A stretch of DNA of 64,000 nt from 66-474 sp035606235 (GCA_035606235.1 DATNFU010000057.1:62001-126000), one strand, 5' to 3'. Positions 45,727 to 54,570 are shown, counted from the first letter of the stretch. Notes: generated by a model from the letters alone, not told the origin. Program-made: numbers and translations.

Positions 45727-45793
45727 CTTCCGTAGCGCGGGTCTTGACCCGCCATCAAATTGTTCGACTTTTCGGGTTGAAACCCGCCCTACC
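45727..45793. repeat. REP-like palindrome (GTAGGGCGGGT family), copy 1
   Basis: GTAGCGCGGGTCTTGACCCGC at one end faces, on the other strand, GTAGGGCGGGTTTCAACCC. The same palindrome family stands at 49879-49931. The TAG of the latter end is the stop codon of the carbamoyltransferase gene. Confidence 0.75.
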
Positions 45794-46790
45794 CCACCAA
45801 TGCCGCCATCACCGCTTTCTGCACATGCAGCCGGTTCTCGGCCTCGTCGATCGCGATGCATTGCGGCGAGTCCATCACGGCATCCGTCGCCTTGACGTTG
45901 CGGCGCAGTGGCAGGCAGTGGCTGAAGACGGCGTTGTCGGTGAACCTCATCTTGGCTTCGTCCACGATGAAATGCCGGTGCGCGTCGCGGATCGGCTTTT
46001 CTTCTTCCCAGCGACCGAAATACGGCAGCGCGCCCCAGCTCTTGGCGTACACCGCGTGCGCGCCGCGATAGCTCGCTTCGACATCGTGCGAAATGCGCAA
46101 CGTGCCGCCATTGGCTTCCGCGTTCTCGCGCGCAGCCTGCATGTAGCGTTCGTCCAGCACGTAGTCGGGCGTGGGACACAAGAGGGTCACGTCCATGCCG
46201 AACCGCGTCGCGATCAGCAACGCGGAATTGGCCACCGCGGTGTTCAGCGGCTTCGGGTGATAGGTCCAGGTCAAGACGTACTTGCGGCCGCGCAATTGGC
46301 CCAGGTGCTCGCGCAGCGCCATCACGTGCGCCAGTTCCTGGCACGGGTGCGTGATGGTTTCCATGTTGATCACGGGCACCGTGGCGTGCCGCGCAAAGGC
46401 GCGGATCACAGTGTCCTTGCGGTCCTCGTTCCAGTCGCGGAATTTCGGAAACGCGCGCACACCGATCAGGTCCACATAGCGCGACAGCACGCGCGCGACT
46501 TCCGCGACGTGCTCCTCCGCCTCGCCGTCCATCACGGTGCCAAGTTCGAACTCGATCGGCCACGCATCCTTGCCTGGCGCCAGCACGATGGCGTGACCGC
46601 CAAGCTGGCGCGCACCCAATTCGAAACTGGTGCGCGTGCGCAGCGAGGGATTGAAGAACAGCAGTGCGATGGCTTTGCCGGCGAGCTGGCCGCCCAGCTT
46701 TTCCCGCTTGAACGCGGCGGCCTGCTCCAGCAGCGCATCCAGTTCGGCGCGGCTGAAATCCTGGGTGGTGATGAAGTGGCGGAGAGGCAT
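45789..46790 (-). CDS. N-acetylornithine carbamoyltransferase (AOTCase, argF' type)
   Basis: Carbamoylates N-acetylornithine to N-acetylcitrulline, a reaction limited to Xanthomonads and a few other bacteria. The 333-residue product has FFNPSLRTRTSFELG (carbamoyl-phosphate loop), WPIEFELGTVMDGE, METITHPCQELAH and SHCLPLRRNVKATDAV, which match the AOTCase pattern and not ordinary OTCases. Its TAG stop is inside the downstream REP-like repeat. A candidate leader peptide and hairpin lie 86-243 bp upstream, suggesting attenuation. Confidence 0.94.
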   Translation of the reverse strand: MPLRHFITTQDFSRAELDALLEQAAAFKREKLGGQLAGKAIALLFFNPSLRTRTSFELGARQLGGHAIVLAPGKDAWPIEFELGTVMDGEAEEHVAEVARVLSRYVDLIGVRAFPKFRDWNEDRKDTVIRAFARHATVPVINMETITHPCQELAHVMALREHLGQLRGRKYVLTWTYHPKPLNTAVANSALLIATRFGMDVTLLCPTPDYVLDERYMQAARENAEANGGTLRISHDVEASYRGAHAVYAKSWGALPYFGRWEEEKPIRDAHRHFIVDEAKMRFTDNAVFSHCLPLRRNVKATDAVMDSPQCIAIDEAENRLHVQKAVMAALVG

Positions 46791-46875
46791 GGAGAAGGCT
46801 GCTTTTGTTGAGGAGTGCAGCCCGGGATGGCTGCTTTCACGCGCAGGGATGCGCACCTGTCACCGGGACGCAATA

Positions 46876-46903
46876 AAAAAACCCGGCGCGAGGCCGGGTT
46901 TTT
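46876..46903. terminator. Strong hairpin with U-tract upstream of the arginine cluster
   Basis: Minus-strand stem ACCCGGC-CTCGC-GCCGGGT flanked by A- and T-runs, giving an intrinsic terminator in both directions. It lies 86 bp before the carbamoyltransferase start and 25 bp after the stop of a 34-codon frame. It may be an attenuator or simply the terminator of the gene upstream. Confidence 0.7.
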
Positions 46904-46928
46904 GTCGACACGCAAAAATGCGCAGCAA

Positions 46929-47033
46929 CTATCCGGCCGGATTCAGCGATCCCGGTCGGCGCGCGCGCGAGGTCATGCCGGCAGCCATGCGGGCGCTGGT
47001 CAGGACAGTGGCGTTGGCGCGGAAGTTGTTCAT
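46929..47033 (-). CDS. Candidate arginine leader peptide
   Basis: A 34-codon frame (MNNFRANATVLTSARM then AAGMTSRARRPGSLNPAG) contains five Arg codons, three clustered at codons 23, 25 and 26. The last codons carry GGCCGG (46938-46933), which can pair with CCGGCC (46897-46892) in the 5' arm of the hairpin at 46876-46903, an antiterminator-like alternative. This is the layout of ribosome-mediated attenuation; no ribosome-binding site is evident, so the frame may be leaderless. Inferred only. Confidence 0.4.
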   Translation of the reverse strand: MNNFRANATVLTSARMAAGMTSRARRPGSLNPAG

Positions 47034-47042
47034 GAGGCGCGG

Positions 47043-47071
47043 ATCATGACACGGTGGAAAAGCATGCGCAA
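47043..47071 (-). promoter_or_regulatory. Possible promoter for the arginine leader
   Basis: TTGCGC (47071-47066) and CATGAT (47048-47043) are spaced by 17 bp and lie 9 bp before the leader ATG. The -10 match is weak. Confidence 0.25.
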
Positions 47072-47121
47072 TCCATCCTTACCACCAATCCCTGAGAAGG
47101 TGTGCTTTCTGGATACGAAAG

Positions 47122-47646
47122 TTATTCGGCCGGTGTCACGCTGACGCGCACCCGCAACCGCTCACCCGGATCGTAACCCAGTCGCGACACGAACACTTCG
47201 CCGCGATAGCGATATTCCACGTCATAGGCGGAGATGCGCCGCTGCGGCGGATAATCGCCGACCACCCGGCAATGCGTTTCGGTGTCGGTGTAATCGCGAT
47301 CGTTGGCGCGGGAAATACCATTGCCGATCGCGCCGCCCGCAACCGCGCCGCCGATGGTTGCGGCGGTCCGGCCATTGCCCTTGCCAACCTGATGGCCTAG
47401 CGCGCCGCCGACGATGGCGCCGAGCACGGTGCCGCCGACATGGCTGTTGTCCTCGCGCGTAACCTGCTCGTCATAGCACTCCTGGCGCGGCGGGCCGGCT
47501 TGCGCGACGGCGTAAACCGGATCCACCCGCAGTACGTCGGCCCAGCCGAAGTGTGCGTTGTCGTCCGGCGGCGGATAGCCTTGTGCCTGCGACAAGCCGG
47601 CAAACGCCAGCAGGGCGGCGGCAATCAGTGGCTTGTGGATCGTCAT
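47122..47646 (-). CDS. Glycine-zipper outer-envelope protein
   Basis: A 174-residue exported protein with an N-terminal signal peptide (MTIHKPLIAAALLAFAGLSQ, cleavage expected near AQA-QG) and a Gly-zipper region rich in G-x3-G (GAIVGGALGHQVGKGNG then GGAVAGGAIGNGI), as in the 17-kDa surface-antigen/2TM glycine-zipper family. There is no lipobox Cys at the cleavage site. Function is unknown; related proteins contribute to envelope structure. It is divergent from cysS. Confidence 0.8.
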   Translation of the reverse strand: MTIHKPLIAAALLAFAGLSQAQGYPPPDDNAHFGWADVLRVDPVYAVAQAGPPRQECYDEQVTREDNSHVGGTVLGAIVGGALGHQVGKGNGRTAATIGGAVAGGAIGNGISRANDRDYTDTETHCRVVGDYPPQRRISAYDVEYRYRGEVFVSRLGYDPGERLRVRVSVTPAE

Positions 47647-47786
47647 GGCGGACCTCGTTGCACCGGACGCCGGAGCGCGCCCTTGGTTCGGGCGCCATTC
47701 CATCAAAGCACGGCTGAATCCGCGCCGAAGGAAGCCAGATTTTTGCCCGTACAATGGGAGGCCGCCCGCCGATTGCACCTGAACCG

Positions 47787-49256
47787 ATGCCGATCCGCCT
47801 TCATAACAGCCTGACCCGGCGTACCGAATGGTTCACCCCACTCGATCCTGAACGGGTGACAATGTACGTGTGCGGGCCAACCGTGTATCACTACGTGCAT
47901 ATCGGCAACGCACGTCCTTATGTGCTGTTTGGACTGCTGGCGCGTTTGCTGCGCCGGCAATATCCGCGCGTGGTGTACGCCCGCAACATCACCGACGTGG
48001 ACGACAAGATCAATGCCGCCGCGCTTGCCGCGGGTACGCCGATCGGCGTCATCACCGATCGCTACGCCGCTGCGTTCCGCGGAGACATGGCCAAACTCGG
48101 CGCCGATGCGCCGGACGTGGAGCCGCACGCAACCGCGCATATCGGCGAGATCATCGCGATGTGCGAGCGCCTGATCGCCGATGGCCACGCCTACGCTGCG
48201 GAAGGGCATGTGCTGTTCGATGTGGCGTCCTACCCGGATTACGGGCAATTGTCGCGGCGTTCGGTGGACGACATGATCGCCGGTGCGCGGGTCGAGGTCG
48301 CGCCGTACAAGCGCAATCCCGCCGATTTCGTGTTGTGGAAGCCGTCCACGCCGGAACTGCCAGGCTGGGACAGCCCATGGGGCCGCGGCCGGCCGGGCTG
48401 GCACATCGAGTGCTCGGCGATGGCGGCCGCCCACCTGGGCGACACGATCGATATCCACGCCGGCGGCAACGATCTGATGTTTCCGCATCACGAGAATGAA
48501 ATCGCACAAAGCACGTGCGCCCATGATGGCAAGCCGTTCGCGCGCTACTGGCTGCACAACGGCATGCTGACTTTCGGCGGCAAGAAGATGTCGAAGTCGC
48601 TGGGCAACGTGCTGCAATTGCATCAACTGCTGCAACAACATCCACCGGAAGTGCTGCGTTATCTGCTGCTGCGCGCGCATTACCGTCAGCCGCTGGACTG
48701 GTCGGACGACACCCTGAAGCAGGCGCGCGCGACACTTGATGGCTGGTATGGCGTGTTGCGCGATCTCTCCGATGTCGCCGTGACGATCGGCGATGCGGAC
48801 GTTCCGGCGAGCATCGAAGCCGCGCTCTGCGACGACTTGAACACGCCGCAGGCGTTTGCGGAATTGGCGAAGCTGGCCGATGAAGCGCGCTCGGCGCGCA
48901 ACATGGCGATGCATTCGACTGACCCGACCAAATTCGAATCCGCACGCAATGCGAAAGCGGCGCTGCTGGCGGGAGGCAAATTGCTGGGACTACTGCAACA
49001 AAACCCTGAGACATGGTTCAAGGGCAATCTCGTGATCGCTCCGGAACCCGCCCAAGTTGCGGCAACTCTCGGGGAGCCAACAGTAGTCATTGGCTCAAGG
49101 CCAGAACAAATTGATGAATTAGTCGAGGAAAGAACACGCGCGCGCGCCGCCCGCGACTTCAAACGCGCCGATGAAATCCGTGACCAGCTCGCAGCGATGG
49201 GCATTGCCATCGAGGACGGCCCGCAGGGCACACGCTGGAAAGTGGCGCAATCGTAG
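47787..49256 (+). CDS. cysS: Cysteinyl-tRNA synthetase
   Basis: Class Ia synthetase, 489 residues. Zinc and substrate ligands appear in YVCGPTVYHYVHIGNARPY, WHIECSAMA and the GGNDLMFPHHENE segment; the KMSKS loop is KKMSKSLGN. The start MPIRLHNSLTRR is normal. Its TAG stop coincides with the GTAG of a REP element (GTAGGGGCTTGCTTGCAGGC). Confidence 0.97.
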   Translation: MPIRLHNSLTRRTEWFTPLDPERVTMYVCGPTVYHYVHIGNARPYVLFGLLARLLRRQYPRVVYARNITDVDDKINAAALAAGTPIGVITDRYAAAFRGDMAKLGADAPDVEPHATAHIGEIIAMCERLIADGHAYAAEGHVLFDVASYPDYGQLSRRSVDDMIAGARVEVAPYKRNPADFVLWKPSTPELPGWDSPWGRGRPGWHIECSAMAAAHLGDTIDIHAGGNDLMFPHHENEIAQSTCAHDGKPFARYWLHNGMLTFGGKKMSKSLGNVLQLHQLLQQHPPEVLRYLLLRAHYRQPLDWSDDTLKQARATLDGWYGVLRDLSDVAVTIGDADVPASIEAALCDDLNTPQAFAELAKLADEARSARNMAMHSTDPTKFESARNAKAALLAGGKLLGLLQQNPETWFKGNLVIAPEPAQVAATLGEPTVVIGSRPEQIDELVEERTRARAARDFKRADEIRDQLAAMGIAIEDGPQGTRWKVAQS

Positions 49257-49365
49257 GGGCTTGCTTGCAGGCGACGGCGATCTCTTCGCCCTGCACGGCT
49301 GCTCCTGCCGCACGCGCACGCTCCTGCGAAGCCGGTTTCAGGGAGCCCGGCCGCGGGCGACCACG
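49252..49365. repeat. REP element at the end of cysS plus degenerate second copy
   Basis: GTAGGGGCTTGCTTGCAGGC begins within the cysS stop codon; a degenerate GGGAGCCCGGCCGCGGGCGA lies near 49339-49358. The first belongs to the same family as 39658-39732. Confidence 0.6.
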
Positions 49366-49437
49366 GAATTCCTCCCATGGCACGGCCTTCGCGGGCGCGA
49401 TCACACCAATATCCCCGCATCGCGCGATAATTGACGG

Positions 49438-49881
49438 ATGAACGATCTGGCCGTCAATACCGCACTCGCCGCGCAGCAGGAAATCGTCGAGGAATTCGCG
49501 CTGTTTGGCGACTGGACCGAGCGCTACCAATACCTGATCGACCTCGGCCGCAAGCTGCCGCCGATGCCGCCGGAGCTGATGACGGAAGCCAACAAGGTGC
49601 ACGGCTGCCAGTCACAAGTGTGGATGGCGGTTTCAGGAAACGCGGACAAGCTGGATATCCGCGCAATCAGCGATTCGGCGATCGTGTCCGGGCTGATCGC
49701 GCTGTTGCTGCGGGTTTATTCCGGTCGCTCCGCGCGCGACATCGAGGACACCGATCCCGATTTCATCGACGCGCTCGGCTTGAGCAAACATCTTTCGCCG
49801 ACCCGCTCGAATGGACTCAGCGCGATGCTCAACACCATCAAGGCGCACGCACGGGAAGCGCTGGCGTCAGGCGAGGCGTAG
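49438..49881 (+). CDS. sufE: Cysteine desulfuration protein SufE
   Basis: Accepts sulfur from SufS for Fe-S assembly. The 147-residue product has the acceptor Cys57 in NKVHGCQSQVW and the flanking SufE-fold core; length is usual. No sufS or other suf genes are nearby. Its TAG stop lies in the GTAG of the following REP-like palindrome. Confidence 0.92.
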   Translation: MNDLAVNTALAAQQEIVEEFALFGDWTERYQYLIDLGRKLPPMPPELMTEANKVHGCQSQVWMAVSGNADKLDIRAISDSAIVSGLIALLLRVYSGRSARDIEDTDPDFIDALGLSKHLSPTRSNGLSAMLNTIKAHAREALASGEA

Positions 49882-49931
49882 GGCGGGTCTTGACCCGCCA
49901 TTCAACGGCGGCGGGTTGAACCCGCCCTACG
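49879..49931. repeat. REP-like palindrome (GTAGGGCGGGT family), copy 2
   Basis: GTAGGGCGGGTCTTGACCCG at the left end and GTAGGGCGGGTTCAACCCG read from the right on the minus strand. Compare 45727-45793. The left GTAG supplies the sufE stop codon. Confidence 0.8.
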
Positions 49932-49943
49932 AAGCTCGCCTTG

Positions 49944-50807
49944 TCAATCGCCCATTTGTTTCTGCAAGTGCTCGCGCCGCTCCTGCGCATCCAGCGAGAG
50001 CGTGGCGATCGGCCGCGCTTCCAGGCGCTCGATGCCGATTTCCTCGTCGGTTTCCTCGCAGAAGCCGTAGCGGCCTTCCTCGATCCGACGCAGCGCCTTG
50101 TCGATCTTGGAGATCAACTTGCGGTAGCGATCGCGGGTGCGCAACTCCAGCGAGTTCTCGGTCTCGCGGGTGGCGCGTTCGGCGTCATCGCCCACGTCGC
50201 GCACTTCTTCGCGCAGATTCTCCATCGTCTGCCGCGATTCCTCGACTAGTTGATCGCGCCAGTCGCGCAGCTTGTTCCGGAAATACGCAAGCTGCTTCGG
50301 GCCCATGTACTCCTCTTTCGGAGAAGGGCGATAACCCTTGGGCAAGTCGATGGTGATATTGGCCGGCAGCGCGTAGCGGCCGTCCTCCTTGGTGATGGTC
50401 GGCTCACTGCCCTGCTTGGCGACGGCCACGCCGCCGCGGTCCGACTTGGGGTGCTGGTACGCCTCCGGCTTGTGCTGGCGCGGCTCAGGCTTGGCCGGCG
50501 CGCTTTTGGCCGGCGCGGGCCGTTTGGCCGGCGCGCGACTCTGCATCGGCTTCTTGACCACCGTCTTCTTCGGCGCAGGTTTGCGCGCCGCGGCAGCTTT
50601 TTTCACCGGCTTGCGGGCGGATGCCGGCTTCGCCTTGGATTTGGATGGTTTCGCCGGTTTGCGCGGCGCGGCCTTCTTGGCCGATTTGCTCGACTGCTTG
50701 ATCGGAGTAGCCCTCTTTGCGTGTTTTGGTTTCGACTTGGCCGCCTTGGCCACAGCCTTCACTTTTTTTGCGCCGCGCTTGGCTGCGCTGGATTTTGAGT
50801 TCGCCAT
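49944..50807 (-). CDS. dksA: DksA-like protein with a histone H1-like N-terminal tail
   Basis: A 287-residue protein. Residues 1 to about 120 are Lys/Ala/Pro-rich and low complexity, like histone H1 tails; the DksA coiled-coil and finger region occupies about 150-287 (MGPKQLAYFRNKLRDWRDQL and later GDDAERATRETENSLELRTR). The finger YGFCEETDEEIGIERLEARP keeps one Cys; the other three canonical zinc Cys positions are Thr, Ser and Ala. So it is likely zinc-free. The start at 50807 (MANSKSSAAKRG) is preferred. DksA binds the RNA polymerase secondary channel; this divergent form could differ in ppGpp response. Confidence 0.88.
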   Translation of the reverse strand: MANSKSSAAKRGAKKVKAVAKAAKSKPKHAKRATPIKQSSKSAKKAAPRKPAKPSKSKAKPASARKPVKKAAAARKPAPKKTVVKKPMQSRAPAKRPAPAKSAPAKPEPRQHKPEAYQHPKSDRGGVAVAKQGSEPTITKEDGRYALPANITIDLPKGYRPSPKEEYMGPKQLAYFRNKLRDWRDQLVEESRQTMENLREEVRDVGDDAERATRETENSLELRTRDRYRKLISKIDKALRRIEEGRYGFCEETDEEIGIERLEARPIATLSLDAQERREHLQKQMGD

Positions 50808-50915
50808 GTCCGTAGCATCCACTTTGTGGTGTGGCGGTCGCGTGTTATAGCCTAGACCTGCAAGCCCGGCAACCGACCGCGTAGTGTAGCGCGCATCCAC
50901 CATCGAAATATCGCC

Positions 50916-51173
50916 TTGACCCGTCTGCTGCTGTTCCTGATCGCCGCGTACAAACGCCTGCTGAGCCCGCTGCTCGGCAGTCAGTGCCGGTTCCATCCGA
51001 CCTGCTCGGGTTATGCACGGGTGGCGATCGCGCGCTTCGGCCCGGCGCGCGGCACCTTGCTTGCGATTTGGCGTATCCTGCGCTGCCAGCCGCTATGCAC
51101 CGGCGGATTCGATCCGGTGCCCGATCGTTTCGTGCTGCGCGGCTGCCGCATTCGCAACGACACGAAACATTAA
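50916..51173 (+). CDS. yidD: Membrane protein insertion efficiency factor YidD
   Basis: An 85-residue protein with an N-terminal amphipathic/hydrophobic segment (RLLLFLIAAYKRLLSPLLG), the conserved CRFHPTCSGYA and a further Cys-rich LRCQPLCTGGFDPVP. These match YidD, which assists YidC. The apparent start is TTG at 50916; no nearby ATG or GTG is in frame. The usual neighbours (rnpA, yidC) are absent. Confidence 0.9.
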   Translation: MTRLLLFLIAAYKRLLSPLLGSQCRFHPTCSGYARVAIARFGPARGTLLAIWRILRCQPLCTGGFDPVPDRFVLRGCRIRNDTKH

Positions 51174-51311
51174 AGCCCGCTTTTGATCTAAGTCCCCTTA
51201 AGTCGAGGGGGCGATCAAACCCACAAGGTTTGATCGGGTGGTGGAAGTGCGGCAGCGTGGATCGAGTCGAACGCTGCAAACTGGCTCAAAATTCTCAGTG
51301 AGGAACACGAA

Positions 51312-52649
51312 GTGAGCGATGCGTGGCTGATCCAGAACGCGGAACTGGTCAATGAAGGTCGGCGTCGACGCGCGAGCGTGCGCATCCGCGGCGAGCACAT
51401 CGAAGAAATCGGCGAAAGCCTGCGCGCGCATACGGGTGAGCAGGTACTGGACGCGACCGGGCTGTGGCTGCTGCCCGGCGTGATCGATGACCACGTGCAT
51501 TTCCGCGAACCGGGCTACACCGCCAAGGCCGACATCGCCTCCGAGTCGCACGCCGCAATCGTGGGCGGCGTCACCAGCTTCATCGACATGCCCAACACCA
51601 GCCCGCCGACGTTGACGCACGCGCTGCTGGAAGACAAGTACGCGCTCGCCGCGCGCAACTCGGTTGCCAACTACGCGTTTTATTTCGGCGCCAGCAACGA
51701 CAACCTGGAGGCGATCCGCGCGCTCGATCCGCGCCGCGTTCCGGGTGTGAAAGTATTCCTGTGCGAGTCCACCGGCAATCTGTGCGTCAGCGACCCCGTC
51801 ACGCTGAATGGCGTGTTTCGCGATTCGCCCGTCAACGTGCTGGTGCATTGCGAGGACGATCGCATCGTGCATGCCAACCTGGATCGCGCAAAAGGGCAAT
51901 ACGGCGATGCAATCCCGATGCAGCTGCATCCGGAGATCCGTTCGCGTGAAGCCTGCTACGAATCCACCAAGTGGGCCGTCGAAACCGCGCGCCGCCACGG
52001 CACCCGGCTGCACGTACTGCACGTCTCCACCGCGGATGAACTGGCGTTGTTCGAGCCCGGCCCCATCAAAAGCAAGCGCATCACCGCGGAAACCTGCGTG
52101 CACTTCCTGCGCTTCACCGACGCGGATTACGCCGAGTACGGCGGCAAGATCAAATGCAATCCGGCGATCAAGGCGGCTGGCGATCGCGACGCGTTGCTGC
52201 ACGCACTGGCCGACACACGGATCGACGTGCTGGCCACCGATCACGCGCCGCACCTGCTGGAAGAAAAGCGGCGGCCCTATACGCAATGCCCCTCGGGCAT
52301 CCCGCTGATCCAGTACGCGCTGCAGAGCGCGCTGGAGCACGTGTTCGACGGCGCGCTGAAACTGGAGCGGCTGGTGGAAGCGACCTCGCACGCCCCGGCG
52401 ACCCTGTTCGATATCAAGGGTCGCGGCTTCCTGCGCGAAGGTTATTTCGCCGACCTGGTGCTGGTCGATCCCGACACGCCGCAGACCGTGCACAACGAAG
52501 ACATCCTCTCCAAATGCGGCTGGTCGCCGTTCGAGGGCCACACCTTCCGCTCCAGCATCGCCGCGACTTTCGTGAACGGCCACCTCGCGGCACGACATGG
52601 ACGGTTGCTCGATCCCAAGCCGGGCATGCGGCTGGAGTTCGATCGATGA
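51312..52649 (+). CDS. pyrC: Dihydroorotase
   Basis: Zinc amidohydrolase closing carbamoyl aspartate to dihydroorotate in pyrimidine synthesis. The 445-residue product shows the metal site in DDHVHFREPGYTAKADI, the carbamylated-Lys region GVKVFLCES, VLHVSTADE and the late Asp in ATDHAPHLLEEK. It is of the longer, class I-like type. Start GTG at 51312 has GAGGAA 7 bases upstream. Confidence 0.94.
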   Translation: MSDAWLIQNAELVNEGRRRRASVRIRGEHIEEIGESLRAHTGEQVLDATGLWLLPGVIDDHVHFREPGYTAKADIASESHAAIVGGVTSFIDMPNTSPPTLTHALLEDKYALAARNSVANYAFYFGASNDNLEAIRALDPRRVPGVKVFLCESTGNLCVSDPVTLNGVFRDSPVNVLVHCEDDRIVHANLDRAKGQYGDAIPMQLHPEIRSREACYESTKWAVETARRHGTRLHVLHVSTADELALFEPGPIKSKRITAETCVHFLRFTDADYAEYGGKIKCNPAIKAAGDRDALLHALADTRIDVLATDHAPHLLEEKRRPYTQCPSGIPLIQYALQSALEHVFDGALKLERLVEATSHAPATLFDIKGRGFLREGYFADLVLVDPDTPQTVHNEDILSKCGWSPFEGHTFRSSIAATFVNGHLAARHGRLLDPKPGMRLEFDR

Positions 52650-52782
52650 TTTGGAAAAGCTGAAATCAATCGCGCGCTTTGAAAGCGTCACGAGCGAAGG
52701 CAGGTTGCGCGTCGCCGGAGCGCAGGATTCCGAGCACCGCCGGCGCGCTGCACGTTGACTGAATCGGGCCGAGCGCGAGCTT

Positions 52783-53700
52783 TCAAACCGTTCGGCCCGC
52801 CACCGCCACCGCATCGTGTGGATGCAGGCTTTCATGATGGGAAGCCACGATGTGATAATCACCGATGCGCGGATCGCTTTCCAGCGCGGCGCGGATGCGG
52901 CGCGCTGCGTCTTCGCAGAACATCGGGTTCTCGGCATTCAACTTGGCGAATGCCTGTTCGTCTTCGCGCTTGACCGCGGTCTGCACCGGCGTGGCCAACG
53001 CCGCCTCGATCGCGTCGATCAATTCCGCAACCGGCAACTCGAATCCGTTCGCGAGTTGCACCCGCACCCGCGCGGTGCTGCGCTGCGCGTGCGGCGCCGC
53101 GGCCATGCCGCGCTCCGAACCGAGCCACTCGCGCACCGCATGATGGGTCGGCATCACCCCCGCGAAATCTCCGTCGAACCGCTGCTGGTTGGCTTGCCGC
53201 GACAATGCCAGCGAGGCCGGACAGGTCGAGGAATACTGCACCTCGCAACCGAGTTGCACGTCGCAGTGACCGTCCAGCAAACTGGCCTCGATATGCACCG
53301 GGTACGCTTTCCAACCGGCATTGGTGCTGACCAGCGCGACACGTTTCAACAGATGTTGATATTCCACGCGCAAGCGCACGCGCGTGGACAACCCGGCATG
53401 CGATGCCAGCAGCGCGTGCAGCAGCGCGCGCAACGAGGCCGGCGTCAGCGGCCGCTCGGCCAGCGACTGCTCCAGCAACAGATAAAGGCGCGACATGTGG
53501 ATGCCGCGCGCGTGCTCGTCGGCGAGATCCACCTGCACCGAGACTCTGGCCGGCGCGGTGAACGTGTCGCCGTGCGCGTTTTCGTAGCGCAGCGGCAGGT
53601 CAATGCCATCCATGCCGACCCAGTCCAGCGCACCGGCATGATCCGGATGCGCCGCGGCGGCGATGTCGGGAAGCTCGTTCTGGATATTGCGGGTGGCCAT
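52783..53700 (-). CDS. folE2: GTP cyclohydrolase FolE2 (type IB)
   Basis: Alternative, metal-flexible GTP cyclohydrolase I giving dihydroneopterin triphosphate for folate and queuosine. The 305-residue product has the catalytic Cys in SSTCPASLALSRQ, the Glu in ENPMFCEDAARR and SHHESLHPHDA near the C terminus. The start MATRNIQNELPD fits. The FolE2 form is often zinc-independent; no Zur operator was seen. Confidence 0.93.
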   Translation of the reverse strand: MATRNIQNELPDIAAAAHPDHAGALDWVGMDGIDLPLRYENAHGDTFTAPARVSVQVDLADEHARGIHMSRLYLLLEQSLAERPLTPASLRALLHALLASHAGLSTRVRLRVEYQHLLKRVALVSTNAGWKAYPVHIEASLLDGHCDVQLGCEVQYSSTCPASLALSRQANQQRFDGDFAGVMPTHHAVREWLGSERGMAAAPHAQRSTARVRVQLANGFELPVAELIDAIEAALATPVQTAVKREDEQAFAKLNAENPMFCEDAARRIRAALESDPRIGDYHIVASHHESLHPHDAVAVAGRTV

Positions 53701-53726
53701 CGAAATTCCTGATCTGCCCTCTGATA

Positions 53727-54566
53727 TCAGGGCTGCCTCGCGCGTTGCCAAGTACGCGCCGCGCGCCACGCATCCAGCAGGCCGCGCAAACCACCCTGCC
53801 ATCTTTGCAATGCGGCAGACGGATCGGACGCGGCTTGCGCACGACGCAACGCGCGCCGATCCAGCCGCGCCTGCAACCCGCGGAACAGGCTCAGCGGGCC
53901 GGCCATTTTATCGGTTTCCGCCAGCGACTGCCCGAGCATGCGCGTCTGGTCGCGCAGCGCTGCACGGCGCGCTTCGCTGTCGTTCGCAAGCTCCGCAAGC
54001 CGCAACCCATGCCGCGCCAGCAGCGCCATCGGCAGCGGCGCGCGGCCATGCTCGATTTCGTGGGGCAGATCGCGCAACAGCGTAACGCCGTGCTGCGCAA
54101 CGGCCACTGCCTCGGCACGGTCGGAATTCGCATCCAAACCGAACCACAGCGCCGTTTCGATCCGCGCCAGCGTGCCATGCAGCGGCCGCGCGGCCGCGAG
54201 TTGCGCGGCAAAATCCGCGGGCGGCGCCGAGTCCAGCGCAAGGATCGCAGACTCCACCGCCGTGTCCCAAAGGCGCGGCGGGATCGCGCGAGCACGCCCG
54301 TCGGCGAACAGCGCCTGCGTCAACGGATGCCGCGCCCCGCCGGTCTGCGCAAGCTGCAATTCCTCGCGCCACCATTGCAGTTTGACCGCGGCAACGTGCG
54401 GCTCGCCGATCGCGTACACCGCATCCAGCCATGCCTGTTCGAGCGCAGCGAACGCGCCATAGATATCGCGACGCGCATCCGCGCGCAGGAACACCCACGC
54501 GGGTTCAAGTTGCGGATGCGAGCTGCGCGACGCGTGCAGCCAGGTCTCGAGCGCGCCGTCGCTCAT
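53727..54566 (-). CDS. Squalene/phytoene synthase-like protein with degenerate active site
   Basis: A 279-residue protein aligning in plan with the trans-isoprenyl diphosphate synthase fold: VYAIGEPHVAAVKLQWWREEL and the LLRDLPHEIEHGRAPLPMALL block correspond to conserved SQS/PSY regions. The first Asp-rich motif is missing (IYGAFAALEQAWLDAV) and the second is reduced, as in the NDUFAF6-like branch, so it is probably not a working squalene synthase. It is downstream of gph with 4 bp between. Confidence 0.75.
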   Translation of the reverse strand: MSDGALETWLHASRSSHPQLEPAWVFLRADARRDIYGAFAALEQAWLDAVYAIGEPHVAAVKLQWWREELQLAQTGGARHPLTQALFADGRARAIPPRLWDTAVESAILALDSAPPADFAAQLAAARPLHGTLARIETALWFGLDANSDRAEAVAVAQHGVTLLRDLPHEIEHGRAPLPMALLARHGLRLAELANDSEARRAALRDQTRMLGQSLAETDKMAGPLSLFRGLQARLDRRALRRAQAASDPSAALQRWQGGLRGLLDAWRAARTWQRARQP

Positions 54567-54570
54567 GCGT

